From Actinophytocola xanthii (GTDB lineage Bacteria; Actinomycetota; Actinomycetes; Mycobacteriales; Pseudonocardiaceae), in assembly GCF_001921205.1 (NCBI RefSeq), contig NZ_MSIE01000014.1, positions 124,001 through 188,000 of the forward strand: a stretch of 64,000 nucleotides of DNA, written 5' to 3'. Below are positions 1 through 10,375 of the stretch, piece after piece; the stretch's first letter is position 1, and each line of letters opens with the position of its first letter. The translations under genes and the position numbers were made by a program. The notes beneath the pieces are model-generated. The model saw only the letters and a list, made by a program, of their open reading frames with translations. It was not told the origin of the DNA and made no database searches.

Positions 1-2018
1 AGGACGTCGGTGGACGGGCGCCGTTGCCGCGGCTCCTCGTCGGCGGCCAGCGTCTGGCTCAGGCTGTCCCGCACCCGGCCGACGTTGCGCTCGCGGTACC
101 GCAACCCGTCGGTGACCAGCCACTCCCGTGCGTCCGCCGAGCCCCCGTCACCGGCGAGCACGGTCGGCGTGCCGGCGTCCAACAGCCCGGACTCCAGCAG
201 TGGCAGCAACGACTCCGGTCCGCCGCTCACCGTCGGCACGTCCGAAGTGGAGACGAGGGTCGCCCGGTGTACCGGGGTGTCTACTTCGTACACCTCGAGC
301 GCCGGTGCCCGGCCAACGTCGGGAAGTGCCACTGAGGGCCCGAACGAGGCGACCCGCGACAGCCCGGAGGAGCCGGCGAGCCCGGCCCGCACGGCGCCGG
401 GATCCGGCGCGCCGGTTCCCTCGAGGTCGATGTCGTTGCGCATCAGGAGGAACCGGTACCCGGCGCGGGCGAGGAACTCCGACAGCGCCGGTGAGCCGCG
501 GGCGTCGGTCAGCGCCTCCTCCACGGCGTCCATCAGCCGGGTGTTGCCCTCGGAGCCGAGCGGGATCTGGCTGCGCACCGCCCAGGGAGCGCGTGCCAGC
601 GCCTGGGCGGGCTCGTCGACGGTGCGGCCCCAGGTGTAGTCGCCGAAGCCGGAGCCGGGCAGCAGCAGCGTGCGTGCGTCGGGGTCGCGGTCGGCGAGCC
701 AGGTCATGGCCGCGCGCCAGTGGTCGGGCACCTCGGCCCAGCCGGGGCCTGGGCGCAGCGTCAGCAGCCAGGCCGGCGCGGCCATCAGCGCGACGAGCAG
801 GCACCCGACGGCCACCCGCGCCCGCGTGGCCCGCAGCGCCGAGGTGCCGCGGGCGAGCCCGGGCAGCCGCCCGACGAGGGCGTGGGTGAACGCGAGTGTC
901 AGGGGGAGCCGCAGCACTGGCTCGAACTTGTGCACGTTGCGCAGTGGCGCGAGCGGTCCGTCGAGCAGCTCGCGCACGGTCACGGCCAGCGGGCCGTCCA
1001 GCGTGCCGACGTAGCCGACGGTCAGCAGGACCAGCCCGGTGACCACGCCGAGGGTCAGGAAGCGCCGCTCCGGCAGCCGGGGTAGCACCAGCCCGAACAG
1101 GCCCACCGCGGCGACCAACCCGGTGACCAGCATCAGCGCCGGGTTGTCGATCAGCATGAAGCCCGACGGCCACCACGGCGTGCCGGCGACGACGTAGGCG
1201 ACCCACTGGTTGGTGCCGCGCAACACCTCCCACAGCGACATCGGCGCCGTCGTGTTGGTCGCCGACTCGATGTAATCGAGGAACGGCAGGCTGTACTCGC
1301 CGAGCAGCAGCAGCGGCAGGACCCACCACAGGCACACGGCGAGCACGGACACACCCCACCAGGCGGTGAGCCGGACGTGCTCGGCCGTCCAGCGGCGGGT
1401 CAGCAGCCACAGCGCCGGCAGTACCAGCGCCATCAGCACCATTGCCGCGTTGACCCCACCCATGCAGAGCACGGCCAGCGCCGACAGCCCGGCCGCGCGC
1501 CGCGGCGAGCCAATGCGACCGGCCCTGACCAGCGGCAACAGCACCCACGGCAGGGCGACAGCGGGAAGCATCTCGGCCGACAGCGGACCGATCTCGGTCA
1601 GCATCCTGGGGGCGAGGGTGTAGGCGAGCGCACCGGCGAAGCGGGTGGGCTCCGTGCCGACCCGCAACGCGCGGGCCAGCGCCAACATCCCGCCGAACGC
1701 GAGGCAGAGCAGCAACGCGCACCAGGCCCGCTGGGTGATCCACGGTGGCACACCGAGCAGCTGCCCGGCGGCGAAGAACGGGCCCATCGGGAACAGGTAG
1801 CCGTAGGCCTGGTTCTGCAGCTCGCCGCCGGTGGCCTCGGGATTCCAGAGGTGCAGTGCCCTGGCGAGGAACGCGACCGGGTCCACCGCGAGGTCGAGCT
1901 TGGTGTCGAACGTCGTGCGGCCAGGGCGCTGGAGCACCGACAGCAGCGTGAGCCCGAGCATCACCCAGGCGGCCGGGTTGCGCAGCAACCGGCCCGTCCT
2001 GGCGCCGACGGTTGACAT
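1..2018 (-). CDS. aftD: Alpha-(1->3)-arabinofuranosyltransferase AftD-like, N-terminal part (runs off window)
   Basis: Reads from an ATG at 2018 and stays open to base 1, so about 672 residues of a larger protein are present and the C-terminus lies outside. The N-terminus has a membrane anchor followed by TKLDLAVDP and QNQAYGYLFP, the signature of AftD (DUF3367 family), which in mycobacteria adds branched arabinofuranose units to arabinogalactan and lipoarabinomannan at the outer face of the membrane. Many further hydrophobic segments follow (ARALRVGTEP loop, then ALAYTLAPRML), as expected for a GT-C enzyme. Full AftD proteins are about 1400 residues, consistent with truncation by the window edge. 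It is divergent from the methyltransferase at 2033, with only 14 bp between them, so the promoters must overlap the coding ends. The family call is strong; substrate detail is taken from mycobacteria. Confidence 0.85.
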   Translation of the reverse strand, partial: MSTVGARTGRLLRNPAAWVMLGLTLLSVLQRPGRTTFDTKLDLAVDPVAFLARALHLWNPEATGGELQNQAYGYLFPMGPFFAAGQLLGVPPWITQRAWCALLLCLAFGGMLALARALRVGTEPTRFAGALAYTLAPRMLTEIGPLSAEMLPAVALPWVLLPLVRAGRIGSPRRAAGLSALAVLCMGGVNAAMVLMALVLPALWLLTRRWTAEHVRLTAWWGVSVLAVCLWWVLPLLLLGEYSLPFLDYIESATNTTAPMSLWEVLRGTNQWVAYVVAGTPWWPSGFMLIDNPALMLVTGLVAAVGLFGLVLPRLPERRFLTLGVVTGLVLLTVGYVGTLDGPLAVTVRELLDGPLAPLRNVHKFEPVLRLPLTLAFTHALVGRLPGLARGTSALRATRARVAVGCLLVALMAAPAWLLTLRPGPGWAEVPDHWRAAMTWLADRDPDARTLLLPGSGFGDYTWGRTVDEPAQALARAPWAVRSQIPLGSEGNTRLMDAVEEALTDARGSPALSEFLARAGYRFLLMRNDIDLEGTGAPDPGAVRAGLAGSSGLSRVASFGPSVALPDVGRAPALEVYEVDTPVHRATLVSTSDVPTVSGGPESLLPLLESGLLDAGTPTVLAGDGGSADAREWLVTDGLRYRERNVGRVRDSLSQTLAADEEPRQRRPSTDV

Positions 2019-2032
2019 CGCTGGAATCCTAG

Positions 2033-2761
2033 GTGCTCGTGACGGATCTCGGTCGATCGCGGGTGGACTTCGAGGACGCGTGGGCGTCGGTGTCCGGCGT
2101 CCCCGGCTGGCTCACCGAAGGCCAGGCCAGGATGTTGTGGGAGGCGGTGTCGCGGCTGCCCGCCGGCTCGACGGTGGTCGAGATCGGCAGTCACCAGGGC
2201 CGCTCCACGGTGGTTCTCGGCCACGCCGCGAGGGCGGTCGGTGCCAGGGTGGTGGCGATCGACGCCTTCGTTGACGGTCGCCTGTTCGGTGGCGCGTCCA
2301 CACGCGACCTCTTCGAACGCAACATCGCCAAGGCGGGCCTGGATGATGTCGTGGAGTTGGTGGTCGGCTACTCCACGAAGTTGCGCCACACCTGGTCCAG
2401 GCCCTTCGACCTGCTGTATGTGGACGGCAAACACGACTACTGGACCTATGTAGACGACCTGCGCTGGTCGGCCCACATGCCGCCAGGCAGCGAGATCCTG
2501 GTCCACGACTGCTTCTCGTCGATCGGCGTCACCGCCGGCACCCTGCACAAGGTGCTGTTCGGCAACCGCTTCACCTACGTCGATCGCAGCCGCTCCCTGG
2601 CGAGGTTCGTCCTCCGCCGCCCGGGCCCGGCCGACCGCCTCCGCGTATTGCAGCAACTCCCGTGGTTCGTGGGGAACGTCTTCCTGAAGGTGCTGCTACG
2701 CCTGCGGTTGTCGAAGGTCGCCGCCTGGGCTGGCCACCAGGGCCCCTACGACCCGTTCTAG
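2033..2761 (+). CDS. Class I SAM-dependent methyltransferase (Methyltransf_24 type)
   Basis: A 242-residue soluble protein. Residues about 48-56 (VVEIGSHQGRST) form the glycine-rich SAM-binding loop of class I methyltransferases, and LLYVDGKHDY near 130 is the motif typical of the Methyltransf_24 group often found with glycosyltransferases and cell-surface polysaccharide genes. The GTG at 2033 is used; a second GTG lies two codons in and no convincing ribosome site separates them. Its position next to aftD suggests methylation of a cell-wall glycan or glycolipid, but the substrate cannot be read from sequence. The gene ends six bases before the end of the convergent gene, inside a 10-bp tandem repeat that carries the stop codons of both. 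Confidence 0.7.
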   Translation: MLVTDLGRSRVDFEDAWASVSGVPGWLTEGQARMLWEAVSRLPAGSTVVEIGSHQGRSTVVLGHAARAVGARVVAIDAFVDGRLFGGASTRDLFERNIAKAGLDDVVELVVGYSTKLRHTWSRPFDLLYVDGKHDYWTYVDDLRWSAHMPPGSEILVHDCFSSIGVTAGTLHKVLFGNRFTYVDRSRSLARFVLRRPGPADRLRVLQQLPWFVGNVFLKVLLRLRLSKVAAWAGHQGPYDPF

Positions 2762-2767
2762 CCCGTT

Positions 2768-4585
2768 CTAGCCCGGCAGTCCCACCGTCACGTCCGTGAC
2801 GCACAACGGCGCGACCCGCAACGTCCGTCGTATCTCGACATGCGCGTACACCCCCGAGGCGACGATGTGCACCACGTGCAACCCCTCGGTGAACCGCACC
2901 CGGACCCGCGTGTCGCCCACCGTCACGGTGCCCTCACCCGAGTCGCCCGTGTAGTACCCGATCCGCACGATCCGACGCCCCGAGACCGTGTCCTCCATCG
3001 GAATCCGCACCGGCTCCTCGCCGACCAGGTAACCGCAGTCCGGCTCCGGCCCGGGCAGAGCCCGAGTCGGGTCGTCGAGGTTGATCACCGGTTGCGGCGT
3101 CCCGTTCCCGTCGAGCTGGTACAGCTCCTCCGCCGGCCGATCGAACCGCGGCGACTCCGGCACCAGCCCCACCACCCGAGAGGTGAACGCGTCCGCCACA
3201 AACCAGTCGATCATGATCGCCCCCGGCACGCCCGTGTCGAACAGCACCATCCCCGGCTGCTCCGCCAACGCCGCCCGCGCCGTGGCCACGTACTCCCGCG
3301 CCTCCCGGAACTGCAACGCCGGCGCCACCCGCACGAAGCTGGCGACACCCCCGGCCACCAGCACCACACAAACCCCCACCACAGCGACTGGCATCCGCCT
3401 CCCCACCCCGCGCCGCCCGTCGCCCTCCCGAGTCTCCGTCTCCTCCCGATTCCCGCCAAAGAACGCGAACGCCCCACACAACACGGCCACCGGCACCACA
3501 TCCGCCAGGTACCGCGGATCCGTCCCGATCGCCGGCCCCAGCACCCCAAGCCGAGTACCCGCCACCAACGCGAGATCCACCGCCAGATAGAGCCCCAGGA
3601 ACACCCACGGCAACAACGCCCCCCGCCGCGACCGCACCACGCTGGCCACGACCACCCCCACCGCCACGAGGACAGCCCCCACCCGCACCACCAACGGCGG
3701 CGTCACCCACGCCGCACCCCCCGCCGGCTCGGTGAGCGGCCCTCCGAACAACCCCGGCAGAAAGGTGTCGACAACAGACCGGTAAACGAACGTCAGCACG
3801 TCCCGAGAGGAAACCGGCTCGGCGTTGGCCGGCGTGTCGGTCAGCGCCAGATACAGCCCCAGGTAGCCGCCCAGTACCACCAGATATCCCAGCCACACCC
3901 ACCGATGCCGCGACAGCGCCCCAACGATCGCCCCCTCCTCCCGAGGCCCCCGGAACACCGTCACCGCGAACAACACGGCGGGAATCAACGCCGCCTTCTC
4001 GTAGAAGGCAAGTCCCACCGCCGTCCACAGCACCCCCAGCGCCGCGTACCACCACGCCCCGCTGTCCAGATACCGCACCTGCGCGTACAGGGCTCCGAAC
4101 AGCGCCAACAACACCGGAAGCAACTGGAGCGAGTAAGCCCACCACACCGTGGGAAACAGGATCAACGGCGACGCCGCAAACAGCGCGAACGGCACCAGAA
4201 CCGCCCATCGCACCCCGAACAACAACGTCAGAACCCGCCAACACAACCACAACGTAACCGCATGCACCACCAACAACGGCACCACGGCCACGGTGAAGTT
4301 CAACGGCGCCAAGGAGGTTACAAGCCAGGCATAGAAAAACGACCCCGGCTGCAAATGTCCACTGTAGTCCTGAAACAGGAACCCGGGGTCGTACACGGCC
4401 CCATGAGCCGCCCGATAGGTCAGAATGAAGTCGTCCTGCCCGAAATACCCGTTCAGCACCCCGAACACGTGCACCAGGAACGGCACCCCCGCCACCCCGA
4501 ATGCGACCAGGGCAACAAGGGACACCCCACCCCGCCGCCCACTCCGATGCCGAGGACCACTCACCCGCACACGATGCCTGCCCAC
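2768..4585 (-). CDS. Polytopic GT-C-like membrane protein, probable glycosyltransferase
   Basis: A 605-residue protein with about 10-12 hydrophobic segments in the first 430 residues, then a roughly 170-residue soluble C-terminal domain. After the first membrane helix comes GYFGQDDFIL, an acidic pair in the first extracytoplasmic loop, the usual place for the metal/donor-binding acid of GT-C glycosyltransferases. WWAYSLQLLP and FYEKAALIP in later loops are typical of uncharacterised actinobacterial members. It probably uses a polyprenyl-phosphate sugar donor on the outer face, a family-level inference. The GTG at 4585 is taken; GTG codons at 4570 and 4564 are alternatives. The gene is divergent from the SDR gene and convergent with the methyltransferase. 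The opposite strand is open for 610 codons only because of GC skew at third positions. Confidence 0.65.
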   Translation of the reverse strand: MGRHRVRVSGPRHRSGRRGGVSLVALVAFGVAGVPFLVHVFGVLNGYFGQDDFILTYRAAHGAVYDPGFLFQDYSGHLQPGSFFYAWLVTSLAPLNFTVAVVPLLVVHAVTLWLCWRVLTLLFGVRWAVLVPFALFAASPLILFPTVWWAYSLQLLPVLLALFGALYAQVRYLDSGAWWYAALGVLWTAVGLAFYEKAALIPAVLFAVTVFRGPREEGAIVGALSRHRWVWLGYLVVLGGYLGLYLALTDTPANAEPVSSRDVLTFVYRSVVDTFLPGLFGGPLTEPAGGAAWVTPPLVVRVGAVLVAVGVVVASVVRSRRGALLPWVFLGLYLAVDLALVAGTRLGVLGPAIGTDPRYLADVVPVAVLCGAFAFFGGNREETETREGDGRRGVGRRMPVAVVGVCVVLVAGGVASFVRVAPALQFREAREYVATARAALAEQPGMVLFDTGVPGAIMIDWFVADAFTSRVVGLVPESPRFDRPAEELYQLDGNGTPQPVINLDDPTRALPGPEPDCGYLVGEEPVRIPMEDTVSGRRIVRIGYYTGDSGEGTVTVGDTRVRVRFTEGLHVVHIVASGVYAHVEIRRTLRVAPLCVTDVTVGLPG

Positions 4586-4651
4586 CCCCCGAGGGTCAAG
4601 ATCGCCTCCCAGGGAGCTTGCGCACCCGGCAACCGCCTGAGACCCTCAACA

Positions 4652-4671
4652 TACATTCCTGTTGGATTGTA
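4652..4671. promoter_or_regulatory. Near-perfect palindrome upstream of the SDR gene, candidate operator
   Basis: TACATTCC-TGTT-GGATTGTA: 8-base arms with one mismatch, 23 bp before the ATG at 4695 in the 109-bp gap between divergent genes. Size and symmetry suit a TetR- or GntR-type repressor. No regulator gene is adjacent, so the partner is unknown. Confidence 0.35.
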
Positions 4672-4694
4672 AGTTGCGAGGCTGGAGAAACCAG

Positions 4695-5543
4695 ATGGCG
4701 CGCGAGCTGACCGGCAAGGTCGTCCTGATCACCGGAGCCGCCCGAGGCATCGGCGCCGCCACGGCCCAAGCCCTGGTCAGAGCCGGCGCCAAGGTCGCCG
4801 TAGGCGACCTCGACCTGGCCGAAGCCGAGGCCACAGCGGCCAGAATCGGAGCAACGGCGTTCCCGCTCGACGTCACCGACCGCCCGGGCTTCACCAAGTT
4901 CGTGGAAGAAGCGGAAGGCCGCCTGGGCCCCATGGACGTCCTGATCAACAACGCCGGCATCATGCCGCTTGGCCCCTTCGAGGACGAGTCCGACCGCACC
5001 ACCCTGCACCAGCTCGAGATCAACCTGCACGGCGTCATCCACGGCACTCGCGAGGCCGTCAGGCGGATGCGCCCCCGCCGCTCCGGCCACATCGTCAACA
5101 TCGCCTCCGCCGCCGGCAAGGCCGGCTTCGCCGGCGCCGCCACCTACTGCGCCACCAAGCACGGCGTGGTCGGACTCTCCGAGGCGGTCCGCATGGAGCT
5201 GCGCGGCTCCGGCATCGACATCACCGTCGTCATGCCCGCCGTCGTCCGCACCGAGCTTGCCGCCGGCCTCCAGGACGCCCGGTTCTTCAAGGCCGCCGAC
5301 CCCTCGGACGTGGCCGAGGCCATCGTCGGCGCCCTGCGCCGTCCGAGGTTCGAGGTCTTCGTCCCCGCCTCGCTCAACGCGATGAACCGCGTCACCCGCC
5401 TCCTGCCCCGCGCCGCCGCCGAGTGGCTGGTCCGCTCGCTCAAGGGCGACCGCATCCTCGCCGACGCCAGCCACGACGCCCGCCAGGCCTACGAGGCCCG
5501 CGCCGCCGCCAGCGCCCCGACCACCGACCGGGACACCCTGTGA
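4695..5543 (+). CDS. Short-chain dehydrogenase/reductase (SDR)
   Basis: A 282-residue classical SDR. TGAARGIG (13-20) is the nucleotide-binding loop, NNAGIMPLG (86-94) the structural motif, and Ser138, Tyr151 and Lys155 (IASAAGKAG...YCATK) complete the catalytic set. D38-L39 after the second strand suggests NAD preference. The ATG at 4695 is chosen because GGAG lies 8 bp upstream and the protein starts in the family-typical way (ARELTGKVVLITGAA); an upstream in-frame TTG has no such support. The last bases overlap the GTG start of the aldehyde dehydrogenase (GTGA), so the two are translationally coupled and probably act on one alcohol/aldehyde/acid route. Substrate unknown. Confidence 0.85.
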   Translation: MARELTGKVVLITGAARGIGAATAQALVRAGAKVAVGDLDLAEAEATAARIGATAFPLDVTDRPGFTKFVEEAEGRLGPMDVLINNAGIMPLGPFEDESDRTTLHQLEINLHGVIHGTREAVRRMRPRRSGHIVNIASAAGKAGFAGAATYCATKHGVVGLSEAVRMELRGSGIDITVVMPAVVRTELAAGLQDARFFKAADPSDVAEAIVGALRRPRFEVFVPASLNAMNRVTRLLPRAAAEWLVRSLKGDRILADASHDARQAYEARAAASAPTTDRDTL

Positions 5544-7093
5544 TCCGCCCGCCCGCGCTCACCGACGAACTCCTCACCCGCCTCCGCGACCGGGTCGCCG
5601 CCCAGGGCGACGCCACGTTCACCACGACCGCCGTGTTCACCGGCGGCACGCTCGCCACCCTCCCCGAGTCGAGCCCGGCCGACGTCCGCGCCGCCTACGA
5701 CCGCGCCGCCGCCGTCCAGCCGGAATGGGCAGCCACCCCCCTCCACCAGCGGCTCGCCGTGTTCGAGCGGTTCCACACCCTCCTGCTCCGCGAGCGGGAC
5801 ACGGTCGTCGACCTCCTCCAGGCCGAGACCGGCAAGGCGCGGCGCGACGCCTTCGAGGAGCTCTGCGAGCCCGCGTTGGTCACCAGCTACTACCTGCGCA
5901 CGGCCCCCCGGCTGCTCAGGCCGCGACGCCGGGCCGGCCTGCTCCCCGGGCTGGTCGGCGCGACCGAGCTGCGTCAGCCCAAGGGCGTGGTCGGCATCAT
6001 CGCGCCCTGGAACTACCCCTGGGCGCTGGCGATCGGCGACCTCGTCCCGGCGCTGGTCGCGGGCAACGCGGTCGTGCTCAAACCGGACAGCCAGACCTCG
6101 CTCACCCCGCTGTTCGGCGCCGACCTGCTCTACCGTGCCGGCCTGCCGGCGGACCTGCTCCAGGTCGTGCTCGGCGACGGCCCCACGGTCGGCGGCGCGG
6201 TCGTCGACACCTGCGACTTCATCGGCTTCACCGGCTCCACCCGCACCGGAGCGCAGATCGCCGAGCGTGCCGGACGCCGGCTGGTCGGCTGTTCGCTCGA
6301 GCTCGGCGGAAAGAACCCGATGATCGTCCTCGACGACGCGGACCTCGACGAGACCGCACGCACCGCCGTCCGCGGCTGCTTCGCCAACGCCGGCCAGCTG
6401 TGCCTGTCGCTCGAGCGGATCTACGTGCACGACTCGATCCTCGACCGGTTCGTCGCGGCGTTCACCGCCGAGATCGACCGGATGCGGCTCGGCGCCAGCT
6501 ACGACTACGGCCCCGACATGGGCTCGCTGACCTCGGCCCGCGTGCTCAAGACCGTCTCCGAGCACGTCGACGACGCCAGGGCGAAGGGGGCGACGGTGCT
6601 CGCCGGCGGGCGTCCTCGGCCCGACCTCGGTCCGTACTTCTACGAACCGACGCTGCTCACCGACGTCACGCCGGACATGGTCTGCCATGCGGAGGAGACG
6701 TTCGGACCGGTCGTGTCGCTGTACCCGTTCGGCTCCGACGACGAGGCGGTCGCGCTCGCCAACGAGTCGAGCTACGGTCTCAACGCGAGCGTCTTCGGCC
6801 GGGACCGGGCACGTGCCGCCGCGGTCGGCGCGCGGCTGCGGGTCGGCACGGTCAACGTCAACGACGGGTTCACCGCCGCGTACGGCAGCACCGACGCGCC
6901 GATGGGCGGGATGGGTGCCTCAGGGCTCGGCCGCCGGCACGGCGCCGAGGGGCTGTTGAAGTACACTGAGGCACAGACGGTCGCGACCCAGCGACGCTCC
7001 GTACTCAATCCCCCGCGGTGGTTGCCCTACCGGTTCTACGCCGCGGTCATGGCCAGGTCCCTGCGGGTCATGCGCATGATCGGACTGCGTTAG
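5540..7093 (+). CDS. NAD(P)-dependent aldehyde dehydrogenase (succinate-semialdehyde dehydrogenase type)
   Basis: A 517-residue member of the ALDH superfamily. PWNYPWALAIGDLVPAL (157-173) is the N-terminal cofactor-binding stretch, Glu254 in LELGGKNP is the general base and Cys288 in FANAGQLCLS the catalytic nucleophile. The pattern resembles succinate-semialdehyde dehydrogenases of actinobacteria, but such proteins also oxidise other aldehydes. The start is the GTG overlapping the stop of the SDR gene; the longer reading upstream is only the antiparallel-biased third frame of that gene. With the SDR it probably forms an alcohol-to-aldehyde-to-acid pair. The cytoplasmic location is inferred from lack of signal or membrane segments. 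Confidence 0.85.
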   Translation: MIRPPALTDELLTRLRDRVAAQGDATFTTTAVFTGGTLATLPESSPADVRAAYDRAAAVQPEWAATPLHQRLAVFERFHTLLLRERDTVVDLLQAETGKARRDAFEELCEPALVTSYYLRTAPRLLRPRRRAGLLPGLVGATELRQPKGVVGIIAPWNYPWALAIGDLVPALVAGNAVVLKPDSQTSLTPLFGADLLYRAGLPADLLQVVLGDGPTVGGAVVDTCDFIGFTGSTRTGAQIAERAGRRLVGCSLELGGKNPMIVLDDADLDETARTAVRGCFANAGQLCLSLERIYVHDSILDRFVAAFTAEIDRMRLGASYDYGPDMGSLTSARVLKTVSEHVDDARAKGATVLAGGRPRPDLGPYFYEPTLLTDVTPDMVCHAEETFGPVVSLYPFGSDDEAVALANESSYGLNASVFGRDRARAAAVGARLRVGTVNVNDGFTAAYGSTDAPMGGMGASGLGRRHGAEGLLKYTEAQTVATQRRSVLNPPRWLPYRFYAAVMARSLRVMRMIGLR

Positions 7094-7281
7094 TTGTCTG
7101 TGAACTGGTAACAAGCCGAGACCCGTAACGCCCCGTTTGCCTCTTGTGGCGCGCTGCGACTTTCGTGAACATCAGCTACGGGACGTGGCCGCGAGGGCAC
7201 CCGCGAGGGTATGGACCACTCCCGCACAACCGAATCCCACCCCAGCGCCGACACCGTCGGCGTCCCCTGCGGGAGGAACGC

Positions 7282-8949
7282 GTGAGACACACACGCCCGT
7301 CCATCATGGCCGGGGCGCTGCTCGCCCTGTCCCTTGTCCTGTCCTCTACCGGCAACGCGGCCTCGGAGGAGCCCGCGGACCGGACCACCTCGGAGTACTA
7401 CGTCACCGGCGAGATCGACGGCCACACGCGCAACGCGGTCGCCAAGACCGGTGCCGCGATCAACTCCGTCGAGCACGGCGCGCTGAACGTCACCGCCACC
7501 GCCGAGGAGGTCCGGGCCATCGAGGCGCTCGGCCTGCACGTCGACGCACAGCCCGCCCCCGGCGGCCACGGCCACGACCACGAGGCGGAGGACGTCACGG
7601 CGTTCGACTTCCCGCCGGCCGACTCGAACTACCACAACTTCGCCGAGATGACGGCGGTGCTCAACGCCGCGGTCGCCGACCACCCGACGTTGATCAGCAA
7701 GCGGGTGATCGGCCGCTCGTACCAGAACCGCGAGATCGTCGCGATGAAGATCTCCGACAACGTGGCGACCGACGAGGACGAGCCGGAGGTGCTGTTCACC
7801 CACCACCAGCACGCCCGCGAGCACCTCACGGTGGAGATGGCGCTGTACCTGGTCGCCGAGCTCACCGACAAGTACGGCACCGACAGCCGGATCACGAACA
7901 TGGTCAACAGCCGTGAGATCTGGATCGTGCCGGACATGAACCCCGACGGCGGCGAGTACGACATCAGCACCGGGTCCTACGCCGGCTGGCGCAAGAACCG
8001 GCAGCCGAACTCCGGCAGCTCGGCGATCGGCACCGACATGAACCGCAACTGGGCATACCAGTGGGGGTGCTGCGGCGGCTCGTCCGGCTCGCCCTCCAGC
8101 GACACCTACCGGGGCACCGCGCCGGAGTCCGCGCCGGAGGTCAAGGTGGTCGCCGACTTCGTGCGCACCCGGGTCGTCGGCGGCGAGCAGCAGATCAAGA
8201 CGAACATCGACTTCCACACGTTCTCCGAGCTGGTGCTCTGGCCCTACGGCTACACCACCGCGGACACCGCGCCCGGCCTGACCGCGCGGGACCGCAACGC
8301 GTTCGCCACCCTCGGCCAGCAGATGGCCAGCACCAACGGCTACACGCCCGAGCAGGCCTCGGACCTGTACATCACCGACGGCTCGATCGACGACTGGCTG
8401 TGGGGCGACCAGCGGATCTTCGCCTACACCTTCGAGATGTACCCGTCCTCCGGCGGCCTCAACGGCTTCTACCCGCCCGATGAGGTGATCGCCCGGGAGA
8501 CCTCGCGCAACCGGGAGGCCGTGCTGCGGCTGCTCGAGTACTCCGACTGCGTGTACCGGGTGATCGGCGAGACCTGCGACGGCAGCGAGCCGCCACCTCC
8601 CGGACCGACCTTCGAGAACGCCACGGACCTGACCATCCCGGACGCCGGTGCCGCCGTGGACAGCACGATCGACGTGACCGGGGTGGCCGGCAACGCCCCC
8701 GGTGACCTGCAGGTGGCGGTCGACATCAAGCACACCTATCGGGGTGACCTCCAGGTCGACCTCGTCGCCCCGGACGGCACGACGTACCGGCTGAAGAACA
8801 CCAGCGGCAGCGACTCGGCCGACAACCTCGTCGCCACCTACTCGGTCAACGCGTCCAGCGAGGTCGCCAACGGTACCTGGCGGCTGCGGCTGCGCGACCT
8901 CTACCAGGCCGACACGGGCTACCTCGACCGCTGGGCCATCACCTTCTGA
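7282..8949 (+). CDS. Secreted M14 zinc carboxypeptidase with C-terminal P domain
   Basis: Starts at GTG 7282, behind GGGAGG at 7271, and begins with a Sec signal peptide ([18 protein letters not shown], cleavage near residue 27). After a propeptide, the M14 domain shows the zinc motif HARE (His177, Glu180), the third ligand in NIDFHTF, substrate-binding DMNRNW and the catalytic Glu in YTFEMY. The last ~115 residues form a proprotein-convertase P (Homo B) domain, [16 protein letters not shown], probably stabilising the secreted enzyme. It likely removes C-terminal residues from peptides outside the cell. It is followed after 33 bp by a trypsin-like protease with almost the same P domain, so the two are probably co-transcribed and co-secreted. 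The upstream 188 bp hold no other gene. Confidence 0.88.
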   Translation: MRHTRPSIMAGALLALSLVLSSTGNAASEEPADRTTSEYYVTGEIDGHTRNAVAKTGAAINSVEHGALNVTATAEEVRAIEALGLHVDAQPAPGGHGHDHEAEDVTAFDFPPADSNYHNFAEMTAVLNAAVADHPTLISKRVIGRSYQNREIVAMKISDNVATDEDEPEVLFTHHQHAREHLTVEMALYLVAELTDKYGTDSRITNMVNSREIWIVPDMNPDGGEYDISTGSYAGWRKNRQPNSGSSAIGTDMNRNWAYQWGCCGGSSGSPSSDTYRGTAPESAPEVKVVADFVRTRVVGGEQQIKTNIDFHTFSELVLWPYGYTTADTAPGLTARDRNAFATLGQQMASTNGYTPEQASDLYITDGSIDDWLWGDQRIFAYTFEMYPSSGGLNGFYPPDEVIARETSRNREAVLRLLEYSDCVYRVIGETCDGSEPPPPGPTFENATDLTIPDAGAAVDSTIDVTGVAGNAPGDLQVAVDIKHTYRGDLQVDLVAPDGTTYRLKNTSGSDSADNLVATYSVNASSEVANGTWRLRLRDLYQADTGYLDRWAITF

Positions 8950-8979
8950 TTTCCCAGGCACGACCGGAAAGGACAGTGA

Positions 8980-10170
<1,191 letters not shown>

Positions 10171-10180
10171 TCTCGACACC

Positions 10181-10215
10181 AGGGCGCGTCCGGGACCCCG
10201 TCCCGGGCGCGCCCT
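10181..10215 (+). terminator. Strong hairpin terminator after the peptidase pair
   Basis: A 15-bp stem (AGGGCGCGTCCGGGA with its complement, one G-U pair) and a 5-base loop starting 11 bp after the protease stop. No U-run, as is usual in high-GC actinobacteria. Confidence 0.75.
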
Positions 10216-10300
10216 CGTCGTCGCGGCTCCCGAAACCGGCGCGACACCCCTGGTAGTCGGGGGTGGCTCTCGGCGCGTATCGCGGGCAAGATAGCGAGGG

Positions 10301-10314
10301 TTACTCCGAGGTAA
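10301..10314. promoter_or_regulatory. Inverted repeat TTAC-N6-GTAA upstream of the acyl-CoA synthetase gene
   Basis: A short dyad 61 bp before the ATG at 10376. Fatty-acid-responsive TetR repressors often bind dyads of this kind, so it is a candidate operator; the evidence is only the dyad and its place. Confidence 0.25.
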
Positions 10315-10375
10315 TGCGTCGCTGAGGACGGCTGGGACCAGCGTCGCACCCTCGCCCGTGCTCGAGGAGCTGATC

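Noticed and set aside
2752-2771. Tandem 10-bp repeat CCCGTTCTAG
   Set aside because: Two copies only, formed by neighbouring stop codons of convergent genes. No sign of mobility or regulation.
2840-4672. 610-codon plus-strand ORF rich in His, Pro and Arg
   Set aside because: Antisense to a clear membrane protein gene. Composition is that of a GC-skewed shadow frame and shows no domain.
7090-8961. 623-codon minus-strand ORF
   Set aside because: Antisense to the M14 carboxypeptidase gene; no recognisable motif or ribosome site.
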